A DNA stretch of 64,000 nt from Orobanche coerulescens (Eukaryota > Streptophyta > Magnoliopsida > Lamiales > Orobanchaceae): the NCBI GenBank assembly GCA_033398695.1, contig CM065815.1, positions 147,233,001-147,297,000 of the forward strand. Reading direction: 5' to 3'. Within the stretch, counting starts at the first letter, position 1. Each line of letters starts with the position of its first letter. Shown in pieces: positions 11,635 to 22,328 of this stretch. Under the pieces are notes generated by a model. The model ran no database searches. It was given only the letters and a program-made list of their open reading frames with translations, and was not told the DNA's origin. The translations under genes were made by a program, and so were the position numbers.

Positions 11635-13361
11635 TGTAACATCCCCAATCCGCTCAGGGATATTACACGCCGTAGAACCCTTCCTCAAGGATCTACCAGG
11701 CTGGTAACAATATATAACAACTCAACCATGCCTTTAAGGCTAAAATGACTCAGTAGACCGATTTGGTCTTTCAATAAATACATACAACTCAAATACAAAT
11801 CATGCCCACGCAGGGGTCAAAATACAACCACACCCGTACAACGGGAAAAGTATAGCAGCGGAAAATAAAGTACAATTGAACCAATAAACAATATACGGTT
11901 CCTCATGTGATTAGTATCGATCATCTTTCATCATCCTTCGTGCCGACCCTGTGTTATGCTCCAAAACCTGAATGCAAAAATAGACATCCACCCCCCGAAT
12001 ACTCGGGGGTTAGCAAAACTCCACTGTTTTGCTAGTGCAAGAACAAAGTGCAAATACGAGCCATACAATTCACATTCCACGAACGATAATAATTCGGAAT
12101 CCTCAAAATTTCAAATACAACAAGATGAACACTTCCCGAGGCGAGAGTTTGAGTAAAGACTTCCCAAAATTTCAAGATCAAAATATCAAGGGAAACAATC
12201 TATAAAATGATTTGAAATACCATCGGGAGTTTTAATAGAAAACAATTTAGGATTATCAAATCCCACTTTTCAAAACCCAAAAGATGAAAGGGGTCACCGC
12301 CCCAAAGGTTTATTTTCCGAAAAATGACCTTTACCAAACTGTTGGGATTTTAGCCCCAAATCCGTAAAATGACTTTTACAAAACCATTGAGATTTTAGCC
12401 CCAAATCTCATCAACTCACAATACACAAGAACGACCACAAGGTTCGTCTCCCAACATCAAAATCCACAAATAAAGGATTTAACACAAACAACAAAATACT
12501 CTAGTGCCATCCTAGCCAAGTAAGCCAAACGAACACTTACCTCTTACACACTTAGTCGATGCATGCAATCATGAAAACATAGTTCCAAAGCACTCATTTG
12601 CGGAAATGCAATAATCAAATCACATTTGTAAAATGCACCACAATTCACCGTGGATCCACCCCTCCGTGGACCCCTACCGAGACCCCGTCGGATCTAACCC
12701 ATAGTGGTTAAAAGCAAGCTCGCGGATCCACCCCTCCGTGGACCCCTACCGAGACCCCGTCGGATCTAACCCATAAGCATACACACACACACACGTTACT
12801 CATGCAATACTAATATGCTAAGAATGTAAGTTCATCAAGAATACTTACTAGAGATGGCCACTAATCCGACACCATTATCAAACTCTTCACAACACAACAC
12901 GGTTAACGCGGAATACATGATTCCATAACTGTAAACAACAGGGGTATCACCAAAGCCCTCAACGTTCAAAACAATCAAATCATAATCAATTCCCCAAAAC
13001 ACACCGTTCACAAAACACACGCGTTTTGAAAGTGAGCCCTTAACGAGGCTAAACCGAATCTTTTGAAAGTTCAAAACAACGATCAAACAAACACATAGAG
13101 ACGATCACTAATTATCATATCCGCAAAACAAGAATTGTATGGACAAGGTACTTGCCTCGATATCACGAGCAATGGAAAAATGAACGGATACGGCCGGGTA
13201 GCCCTCAAATTCCCGAACACTATCTAGAACGCGATAGCACCGAAATTACTACGGGAAAACACCACATGAATCATCAATCACCAACGGAATTCAACATCGG
13301 AATCATCGAGCACCTATAATCCTCCGTAAGGAATAATAAAACATGATTACGACGAGAATCA
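11635..13361 (-). mobile_element. Truncated element D LTR inside A's left LTR
   Basis: It starts TGTAACATCCCC and follows the element D LTR at 46955 almost base for base, up to the equivalent of about 48683, where it stops and A's LTR resumes. It sits at exactly the position that D occupies in the right LTR. There is no D interior, no D 5' end and no TSD on its right. A ~66-bp duplication (12655-12775) and a double hairpin (about 11991-12032) are included. Confidence 0.85.
12655..12775 (-). repeat. Two-copy ~66-bp tandem repeat in the D LTR
   Basis: Two units share GGATCCACCCCTCCGTGGAC and CCGAGACCCCGTCGGATCTA. The same pair is in both full D LTRs (about 47970-48095 and 53010-53135). Confidence 0.85.
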
Positions 13362-14015
13362 ATTTACTTATTATGTTGTGTAGATTCAATTTTCCTTAAA
13401 AAGACGGTTTCTCTTTCGAACTATAAAACGCCCCTTACATATTGAATCAATCCACTATATTTCTATGTTGATTGGCTTCAATACATAGCATTAGGATTTA
13501 TGAAAATAACTCAAAGAATTATCTAAGATCTAGAGGTATATTTCTATCCCCTAGAACAACTTAGAGTGAAGATTATTAGATCTAATCAAACATATTTTCT
13601 TTCGAAACATATGAAGACCATAAATATCGTCATTTATTGGCCAAAAATAAAGATTGTTAAAACAATGAAAATCACACACAATAATAAGTAATGCACAATA
13701 GATCTTTTATACAAACATAAATAACATGACTAACCTTGTTTATAATCCCAACTAAAGGTAACTTAGCCCATGAAGGGTTTATTATACATAATACAAGCCT
13801 TGGTGGTCATTATTAGTTGAATTAAGAGAAAGAATTGATCCTCACTCCCTTAGTAGATAAAGGAGAAAGCAGCAATAAACTCTCTGAACAACATATGCTA
13901 TACCACACTCAAGCAAATCACTCAAGAACACAAGTGTGTTCTTCCCAAAAAAAGAAAAGTTGACAAGAAGTGAAATTATATGATGAATCATGAATGATGA
14001 AGGATCTAAGGGGTC

Positions 14016-14023
14016 TATTTATA
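14016..14023 (-). promoter_or_regulatory. TATA box of element A LTR (left)
   Basis: TATAAATA on the minus strand, about 130 bp downstream of the GTTACGGCCGTAAC array. The right-LTR counterpart is at 46769-46776. Confidence 0.55.
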
Positions 14024-14149
14024 CACCTAAAGTCATCTAATAGCTCCAAAACTCTAGCATTATTACAATAGATCGGATCAATGTCAGCCATCCCCTCAAT
14101 AATACACAAAAAGTATAAAAAATTAGACAAATCATAACAATCTGTCAAG

Positions 14150-14232
14150 AGTTACGGCCGTAACATTAAGGAGTTACGGCCGTAACTTGGATGACTTACG
14201 GCCGTAACATTCTGTAGTTACGGCCGTAACTT
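14150..14232. repeat. Array of GTTACGGCCGTAAC palindromes in A's LTR
   Basis: Four copies of the 14-bp palindrome (the third as CTTACGGCCGTAAC) lie in about 80 bp, upstream of the TATA box on the minus strand. Copies also occur at about 11583-11620 and 46909-46945, where the array is interrupted by the element D insertion point. Confidence 0.85.
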
Positions 14233-14624
14233 GGCTTCGTCAATTTGTTCACTGGTTGCTTTGAGAGTTACGTTTTCAGCCCAGAATTTCTCAGACTTTG
14301 CGTTTTTGCCCCAAATCTTCTTCGGATGATAACTTTTGATATATAACTCTGATTTTGAATCCGGAAAGACTGCCGAATTCGTCTCGGAAAGCCCTACAAC
14401 ATGAATATATCAAAATTCAACAAAGAGAATATTTAATAAACATGTTATTTCTTGAGTAAATCAGTTATTTAATCCGATTAAGACTAGATTTACATCATCA
14501 TCCGATAAAAATAAAATTATTAAAAACTAATTAATTAAAAGCAAAAAACGAGTAGACTAGCTCAATTATGGGTGAATTTTATCGATACAAACCATGGATA
14601 AGTGTATAAAACTGACACTTATCA

Positions 14625-14637
14625 CACCCCCAAACTT
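14625..14637 (-). promoter_or_regulatory. Polypurine tract of element A
   Basis: AAGTTTGGGGGTG on the minus strand directly abuts the LTR start TGATAAGTGTC. It is the expected plus-strand primer for reverse transcription. Confidence 0.8.
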
Positions 14638-16187
14638 GAATTCTTGCTAGTCCCGAGCAAGACTCTTTATTATTCATGCTCCAAAAATAAAAATAAGAAA
14701 AATTAATACACACATAAATTAAAATATAAAAAGAAAAAAGGAGATCAAAATACCATTAATACACAACAACCAGATTTATACAGTAGATAGAAATGAATCA
14801 AGATTCAAAATAAATTTACTAATGTTTTTGAGGTTAAAACACGATTTTTATTTTGTAATTCTAAATTTAAGGTTTTCCCACCCAAATGTTGATTATTTCT
14901 TTCCCACTCGTGATACACACGTCTCCTTTAATGGTTGCTCTCGATCACTCATTTATTTTTCGACTCAATATGAAGAAGAATTTCATTGGCGTCATCAAAT
15001 ATTGTGATTTTTCACGAAATTGAGTGTATTGAAATTCAGCCGCTAATTAATTCAAATCTGCTCATAAACGACATCCCTTAGTGATAGCTTTCACACCGTT
15101 ATTTGCTAATGTGTAGCTCTTTTCACTAACACAATTTCTATCTCATTTTTGTTTAAAAAGGTGATAGCTTTCACACCGTTATTTGCTAACGTGTAGCTCT
15201 TTTCACCAATTTTTCTGAGACGGCAGCTACGCACCAACAATGGTTAGTCCTTTATTTTTCGCAAAACTTAAGACCTCCAAAATTAGGCAGCTGTTGCTGC
15301 TCAACACTTCTCCTTTTCGTCATTTTTTTAGATGATAGCTTTCACACCGTTATTTGCTAACGTGTAGCTCTTTTCACCAATGACTCCTTTTTTTAGGGAA
15401 TAGAATTTTTGCAGAAAATCATTTCTTAGTTTAAGCATGAAAAATCAAAAACTCCACAAATTAAATAAATTTCAGTTCTATTTTTCATCAACCGATTGAT
15501 TCTTCTTTTCTCAAGGTAACGAATGACTCGATTTTATATGATAATTACAAGGCTTGGAAAGAGAGATTAAGGAACAAAAATTTTGGAATATACAATTTTT
15601 TTACCGGTTAAAACGATTTTAGAAGCTTGTATATAGCTAATTTATTGGTGTTATGGCCAGATCTAGAAATCTCACAAATCAAAATACTATATATATATAT
15701 ATATATTAAAATAAAAAAATTAAGGTAATTAACAAAAATAATCAAAACACACCAAAATAACAATACACCAAAATAATAAAACAAACCACCCCCAAACTTA
15801 AAAATAAAACTGTCCTCAGTTTTTAAAAAAATAAAATAAAAAGCAATGCAGAAAAACAGAATACTCCTTGTTAAGAAAGTTGATGTTTGAGCTAACGCCT
15901 TTTACAATCTGCAAGAGAATAAATATACGAGGCACACAACAAAAGAAAATAAAATATACTCGGAAGTATAACACAATTTTTAAGATGCGCATCAAGAAAG
16001 TCCGAAGAGTCGCCTTACGCTGCCATCAATGCTTTTATAAAACACACACAATAAAAATTACTGTAATAACAATACCTAAATCGCGAATAGATGCGCGTCA
16101 AGAGATTAAGAAGAAACTCCTTAAGCTGCCACCATTTAGCACGATTATTACACACGACAGAAAATAAAAATACAAGAGGTCCGACAT
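14638..16187 (-). other. Element A 3' interior, non-coding, with internal repeats
   Basis: No conserved protein is seen. Next to the polypurine tract is CTCGGGACTAGCAAGAATTC, a sequence commonly seen before the 3' LTR of Tat/Athila-type elements. Three copies of a ~50-bp unit (GATAGCTTTCACACCGTTAT ...) lie at about 15081, 15161 and 15331. An (AT)n run is near 15690. At about 15980-16140 a ~70-bp imperfect duplication is visible (GATGCGCATCAAG / GATGCGCGTCAAG). Confidence 0.6.
15081..15381. repeat. Three dispersed direct repeats of ~50 bp
   Basis: Each unit runs GATAGCTTTCACACCGTTAT, TTGCTAAYGTGTAGCTC, TTTTCAC, separated by 30-130 bp of other sequence. Copies begin at about 15082, 15162 and 15333. 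Function unknown. Confidence 0.85.
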
Positions 16188-18580
16188 TGTAACTGCCCAA
16201 AAACGGTGGCTATTACAGTGTCGTGGACCCCTACCGGGACCCACGAGGCGATATCACGATATACACTTACAACCTGACAACGTGGCACCTTACCACAATA
16301 TTTATCAAAACCCCGATGTGGAGTATAAATTATACATGTCTTTAATACGAGTAAACGTACACATGATCCAAAATCGGTATAGACCATATGACGCTGGGCA
16401 ATACCTAACAGATTATGGTACATTCATCCGACACAAAGTAAAATGAAAATCACAATAAAACATAACCGAACATCAAAAGACTCGGGCCCCCGAAATAGCA
16501 TAAGTCAAAACCCTCCGTCGCCATTGTGCTCCTCCTGTGCCTTGCCCTTTCCTCGCCCTGAAATACAATTATTTCGCCCCAAACCACAGGGTCAGCTATA
16601 CATGATAATAATTCTCATGACATTATACAATTCATATATATACGGATCTCAAAGAAAACAATCGACTCACGAATATACCGCAGCGTATAAAGTCGATCCC
16701 AACTATCGAACATAACCAAATATACGAACGACCATATAATATGGCTCAAGACGGACGTCACAGTACGCCTGATCCGGAAATGTGTCCGTGCACATGTCCA
16801 CCCCGTATACGGAATCCAGAATATACGTGGGACGATGTACCTAATTAGCCTCACGAACTACGTCTCGTGTGCACGATCTAAATGCAGAAAACATCCACGC
16901 ATGATCATCAAGTGCCCGGCTAAAAATCCTACACATAACCAATCGGCACGCAGATATGACTCCAGAGATGTCACGATACAACATGACAACGAAACTCAAC
17001 GAATTACACCTTTATCAAGGAATCGAACAACTCACCGAAGTGTCAACAAAGCTCAAAAGGACCAACGGTAACAAGAACGGTAATTTCGGGTATATCATCC
17101 CAACACCATGATAATACGATCAAGGGCATCACCATATCACGAATCATAGATTATCATAACATTTCATACACACGAAACGCATAATAATCACAAGAATTCA
17201 ACCATCATTATAACCAAGCAAGATAACTTGCCTTAATTCCGTAGATGAATAATCCTTCTTTGAATGGTCAAACGAACGGTATCCTCGTCTAACACTACTC
17301 ACGTGAACAAGCAACCTTGAATGAAATGTAATTCATTCAACAACACATTCGTACGATAACGATATCATTATATAAACAATATTCGTAAATTTATTTGAAT
17401 AAATCAGTTATCCTATTAATCACTTTAATGTTCCAATTACAAATCATCATATGTTTATCATGTTCATTCACATATTCTAACATTAATGTTAAATACTTGA
17501 AGTCCAGATTATTACCAATGTAACATTGTGAAAACATCTTTTCAAATCATCGGCACTTCCGATTGCGATATAAGTTTGTATTTAATTACGTTCTTCATTA
17601 TTTTACCAATGATTACATTAAAACTGATTCCTATATGAAAGCATAATTTCAAGTTTTTAGTGAACTAAGAACATCACCTTAATTTACGTCTCCTAACACA
17701 CACGGATTAATGAAATGGAATTCGGCTACTCATCTACCGGATTTGTATCACCATATTCAATACAATCCTCTTAAGAACATTATCAACATATTAATGTAGT
17801 GATTAACACCCTTTTAAGTTATCAACGAAATCGATTAACTTGAACATATGAAGATTACAACTTTCTTCTATCAAAATCCATTGTTTTACTTTGAAGAATT
17901 TATAAAAAGCCTAGTTATATCATTGGATACTTGAAATTCTAAATATAACTTCATCCCATCTTGTGAAAATTATCTTCAAAAGGGTTAACATAATTCTTCC
18001 AAAAATTTATTGCAAAGGTATTGGTTTAGAGGCCAAAATTATGGTTCCATATTACCTTCAAGAATCAATTGAATGTTCAAGACAAGATTAGTACCTCTCA
18101 CCTCTAATCATTAAGGATTTCATCCTTAACATGTTCCTAGTGTTGAGACTATGATCATATTCCGATTATCATGTTATGCATCAGGTTTTATATATCATTA
18201 TCATTACAACCATATTATGAAGTTATTGTCCATCAAAAAGTAATACTAATACCCTTAATGTTAATCTTCACTTAGTTTGAGCATGATTCAATTAACTTAC
18301 CATGTTTACACTAGATTAACTAACATTATGTGAAGTGATCATATACTAACATCATCATAAGCATAGATTTAATATGAGTTAAAGAAAGACCAACCTCAAA
18401 ATGAAGAATAACACCAACACTTCAAAGAACACACTTCAATCTCTTAGTCTCCAAGTCACAACCCAAGTGTTGAAGCTCCAACACAAGTTAGAAGGGCTAG
18501 AAATGGAGTTGGCATGGAAGGGGATCGTTTTTCTCAGTGGGGAGGTTGAATGGGTCGAGCAGGAAATGAAAGGCATGTCC

Positions 18581-18590
18581 TATTTTTATA
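18581..18590 (-). promoter_or_regulatory. TATA box of B's left LTR
   Basis: TATAAAAATA on the minus strand, about 20 bp downstream of the palindromic array. The same box is at 43407-43416 in the right LTR, which would be the 5' promoter. Confidence 0.6.
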
Positions 18591-18604
18591 ACCTGAACTC
18601 ATCA

Positions 18605-18932
18605 TTACGTACGTTAAAGAGAGGGGTTAACGTACGTTAAAGCCCTTACGTACGTAATCTCATGAACATTACGTACGTAATCAATTTCATCAGATCTTAC
18701 TGACTTAAAACACGCAAATCATTACGTACGTAAATATATAACTATTACATACGTAATAGCCGTTGACTTGGCTGTCGCGATCGACTCCCGACCACCTACC
18801 CCCGTTCGGCCCCACCCGCCGAAAGGCGGGCTATTGATGGATCTCTCGCATTACGTACGTTAACATATGAATGTTACGTACGTAAGGCTACGTACATAGC
18901 GTACGTAAAGAAGATAGGTTAACGTACGTTAA
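18605..18932. repeat. Array of TTACGTACGTAA palindromes in B's LTR
   Basis: About ten copies of the TACGTACGT core, most extended to TTACGTACGTAA or TTAACGTACGTTAA, directly upstream of the TATA box on the minus strand. The right LTR has the same array at about 43431-43712. Confidence 0.9.
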
Positions 18933-19110
18933 GTTCTTATAACAAGCATAAATGGAATTCTCCCAATATCACCCAACAATTAATATAGTATGAATGACCA
19001 GGATTCCATCTTAACATAATTCATCGATATACTTGCTACAACAATACAGATATAATGCGAAAATACTTGGTCAAATCAGAAAATACAATAGTAAAGGCGA
19101 GGGTATTACA

Positions 19111-19123
19111 TACTTCCCCCCTT
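19111..19123 (-). promoter_or_regulatory. Polypurine tract of element B
   Basis: A purine run with six G abuts the 3' LTR start on the minus strand. It is preceded by TTTCGGGGACGAAACT, a block also seen before the LTRs of E, D and the inverted element. Confidence 0.85.
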
Positions 19124-19145
19124 AAAAGGAGTTTCGTCCCCGAAA

Positions 19146-20636
19146 CTAAGGGGTAAACATCTCGGGGTATTTCTCTCGCATGCTATCTTCAGTCTCCCAT
19201 GTAGCTTCCTCGACTCCATGTCTCGACCACTGAATTTTTAATAAGGGAATCGCCTTGTTCCTCAGCTGTTTGATTCTTCTCTCAAGCATCTGCACAGTCC
19301 GTTCTTCATACGAATGGTCATCGGCTATTTCGACCTCGTCGAATTGAATAATGTGACTTGGGTCAGCAACATACTTCCTCAACTGAGATACATAGAATAC
19401 GTTGTGAATCCGGCTCAAAGCTGGTGGTAATGCTAAATGATAGGCTAGGTCGCCTACTCGTTCCAGGATCTCAAACGGACCAATATACCTTGGGCTCAAC
19501 TTGCCTCTCTTCCCGAATCGGAAAACACCTCTAGTAGGAGATACTTTGACTAGTACATGGTCACCAACCTCAAAATCGAGTGGTCGTCGACGATTATCTG
19601 CATGTGTTTTCTGGCGGCTTTGGGCCGTTAATAGACGACTCTTGATCAGGGAAATCTTCTCGCGGGCTGCCAATAACATATCAGGTTCCGTACCAATAGA
19701 TTCAGACAAATCGTCCCAACACAAAGGGGACCTACAACGACGACCATACAATGCCTCATAAGGTGCCATCATGATCGAGGCGTGCCAGCTGTTATTATAT
19801 GTGAATTCTACCAACGGTAGTTGGGCTTCCCAGTCGGGCTTCCAATCGAGAGCACATGCCCTCAACATATTCTCTAGAGTTTGAATAGTCCTCTCAGACT
19901 TACCGTCAGTCTGAGGATGAAAGGCCGTACTGAAGTTCAACTGTGTACCCATCGCACGATGAACCGCCTTCCAGAAGTGCGACACGAACCGTCCGTCACG
20001 ATCTGATACAATACTCTTAGGGGTACCATGCAGTCTCAAAATCTCTTTGATGAATAATTGGGCCAACCTCTCAGGGCCCCACGTATCCTTGATCTCCAAG
20101 AAGTGGGCTGATTTAGTCAGTCGATCCACAATCACCCAAATCTTATTCATGCCTCGATGGCTCGTCGGCAAGCTAGTAATAAAATCCATCGATATGTCTT
20201 CCCACTTCCACTCGGGAATCGGAAGCGGTTTCATCATGCCAGCTGGTCGTTGATGCTCAATCTTGACCTGCTGACAGGTCAAACATTTCGAAACGAATTC
20301 GGCAATCTCCCGTTTCATGTTACCCCACCAATAATACGGCTTCAAATCCTTATACATTTTGTTCGATCCCGGGTGTATGGAATACGGGGTAGCATGAGCC
20401 TCCTTCAGAATAGTATTCCTCAACTCTTCGTCTGCTGGTACACATACTCGGTTTTTGAAGCGTATCAGTCCATCCTCGTGAACCACAAATCCAGGGGTCT
20501 TCCCCTGATCGATTTCTCCTCGAATTCTGGATAAGAATGGGTCCGTCATCTGTTTCGTGCTAACCATCTCATCCAGGGATGATGAAATCTCAAGCGTGCA
20601 AAGTTGTCCCTGAATGCGCTGTAACCAGACCTCAAT
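19146..20636 (-). pseudogene. Element B integrase and chromodomain-like end
   Basis: The open part starts after a TAG near 20636. Visible in order are an HHCC-type zinc finger (HPGSNKMYKDLK ... CLTCQQVK), the integrase core (DISMDFITSLPTSHRG, DRLTKSAHF, SDRDGRFVSHFW, HPQTDGKSERTIQTLENMLR), the C-terminal GPFEILERVGDLAYHLALP region and HNVFYVSQLRKY. It ends with IQWSRHGVEEATWETEDSM and KYPEMF, the reduced chromodomain-like tail of Tekay-type chromoviruses. The catalytic Asp, Asp and Glu positions appear present. This piece would be inactive alone because it is separated from RT/RNase H by the stop. Confidence 0.9.
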
Positions 20637-21698
20637 CTATGGTCTCATGAACTCTAATTGCAACTCCCTCTGGGCGGTCAAACGAGCCAGTAGCTGCTCC
20701 TGCACTGTCTTACGGCTCAAGGCATCGACAACCACGTTTGCCTTGCCTGGATGATAAAGGATCTCGATATCATAGTCTTTGATTAGCTCTAACCACCTCC
20801 TTTGTCTCATATTCAACTCCTTCTGGGTAAAAATATACTTCAGGCTCTTGTGATCCGTAAAAATTTGGCAGGTAACTCCATACAGATAGTGGCGCCAGAT
20901 TTTTAAAGCAAAAACTACGGCTGCTAATTCCAAATCATGAGTCGGGTAGTTGACCTCGTAAGGCCGCAACTGTCTGGATGCATAGGCGATCACCTTCCCG
21001 TTCGGCATTAATACGCAGCCAAGGCCCTGTCTTGATGCATCGCTATATACCACGAATCCTTCCGTTCCTTTAGGTAGAACCAAAACAGGTGCTGAAATTA
21101 ATCGACTTTTGAGTTCATCAAAACTTCGCTGACATGCTTCTGACCACAAGTACTTCTTATCTTTCCTCAACATATTAGTCATCGGTTGAGAAATTTTTGA
21201 AAAACCTTCCACGAATCGTCTGTAATAGCCTGCTAGACCCAGAAAACTACGAACTTCCTTCACGTTCTTCGGAGGTAGCCAGTCTCGGATAGCTTCTGTC
21301 TTCTGTGGGTCTACTCTCACTCCATCTGCTGATATTACATGTCCTAGAAAAATGACTTCAGACATCCAGAATTCGCACTTAGAAAATTTTCCATAGAGTT
21401 GTTCTCGCCTTAATGCATCGAGAACCTGGCGGAGGTGACACTCATGCTCCTCATGATCACGAGAGTAGATCAGGATGTCGTCAATAAAAATGACTACAAA
21501 ACGATCCAGATAATTAGTAAAAACTCGATTCATCAATTCCATGAATACTGCGGGTGCATTAGTCAGTCCGAATGGCATGACAACGAACTCATAATGTCCA
21601 TAGCGAGTGCGAAAAGCTGTCTTCGGGACGTCAGACTCTCGAATCCGCAATTGGTGGTATCCGGATCTCAAGTCGATCTTGGAAAATACAGCGACTCC
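20637..21698 (-). pseudogene. Element B reverse transcriptase (part) and RNase H
   Basis: The frame is closed upstream by a TAG at about 21697-21699, after DDLLDQL. It contains [22 protein letters not shown], the catalytic FIDDILIYS motif (YxDD family), [17 protein letters not shown] and [20 protein letters not shown]. RNase H follows: [56 protein letters not shown] and [13 protein letters not shown] second TAG ends it before the integrase region. Confidence 0.95.
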
Positions 21699-22328
21699 CT
21701 AGAGCTGATCCAATAGATCATCGATGTGAGGTAAAGGATATTTGTTCTTAATTGTTACTTTGTTCAGCTCACGGTAATCAATACACAAACGCAGCGATCC
21801 ATCCTTCTTCCGTACGAATAACACCGGCGCTCCCCAAGGGGATGCACTGGGTCGAACATATCTTTTCTCAGTAAACTCCTCAAGTTGTCTTTTCAACTCC
21901 TGCATCTCCGTCGGGGCCATACGATATGGTGCTTTCGAAAGCAGGGACGTCCCTGGCTCCAACTCAATGGTGAATTCTACCTCTCGCTGTGGGGGTAATC
22001 CTGGAAGCTCTTCTGGAAATACATCTGGATAGTTTCGAACCACCGGAATATCAACCAATTCGACTGGTCGGTCAGTTGTCTTGGTCATGTAAAACCAATA
22101 ACCAATGCATCCCTGGTTCAGTAATCTCACAGCCTTCATAGCGCTGATGACTCTCCCAGAATGATCGGGATTATCACCTTGAAAAATACACTCGACGCCA
22201 TCATCAGATGTGACGGTCACCATTCACTTACAGACGCTAAGCACGGTATCATGAAGATCCATCCAGTCGATACCCAAGATTACATCATCTTTAGGTAAAT
22301 CAACCACAATCAAGTCGGACAACCACTC
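21699..22328 (-). pseudogene. Element B protease end and RT start
   Basis: On the minus strand the frame resumes right after element E, with the protease-side motif DVILGIDWMD near 22290. A TGA at about 22224-22226 interrupts it. It then runs through the spacer ([14 protein letters not shown]) into the RT N-terminus ([49 protein letters not shown]) and ends at the TAG before [10 protein letters not shown]. The host frame at 22328 and at 31299 is in phase once E and one CACTC copy are ignored. Confidence 0.9.

Larger units (their letters stand above)
10452..14624 (-). repeat. Left (3') LTR of element A, rearranged
   Basis: It reads as LTR sequence (10452-11634), then a partial element D LTR (11635-13361), then LTR sequence restarting from the equivalent of 10792 and running to the end (13363-14624). 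The segment 10792-11634 is therefore present twice (again at 13363 to about 14207). The first copy and the D piece resemble the right LTR more than the second copy does: both have GTTGAATCAAGAG where 13363-14207 has GTTGAATTAAGAG. The start TAATACG differs from TGACACG at 45780 by two transitions. Confidence 0.85.
16188..19110 (-). repeat. Left (3') LTR of element B
   Basis: It aligns along its whole length with 41009-43892, with scattered substitutions. The main difference is about 40 bp around 18777-18820 (gatcgactcccgaccacc ...) that the right LTR lacks. Small ORFs such as 18401-18640 recur in both copies only because the DNA does. Confidence 0.95.

Noticed and set aside
11956..12156. 66-codon ORF repeated at 47276-47476 and 52315-52515
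   Set aside because: All three are the same place in D LTRs, spanning the double hairpin. The repetition is explained by LTR duplication.
18401..18640. 79-codon ORF present in both B LTRs (also 43227-43466)
   Set aside because: Both copies are LTR sequence and would be alike whether or not they code. The frame runs antisense through the TATA box and into the palindromic array, and shows no protein features.
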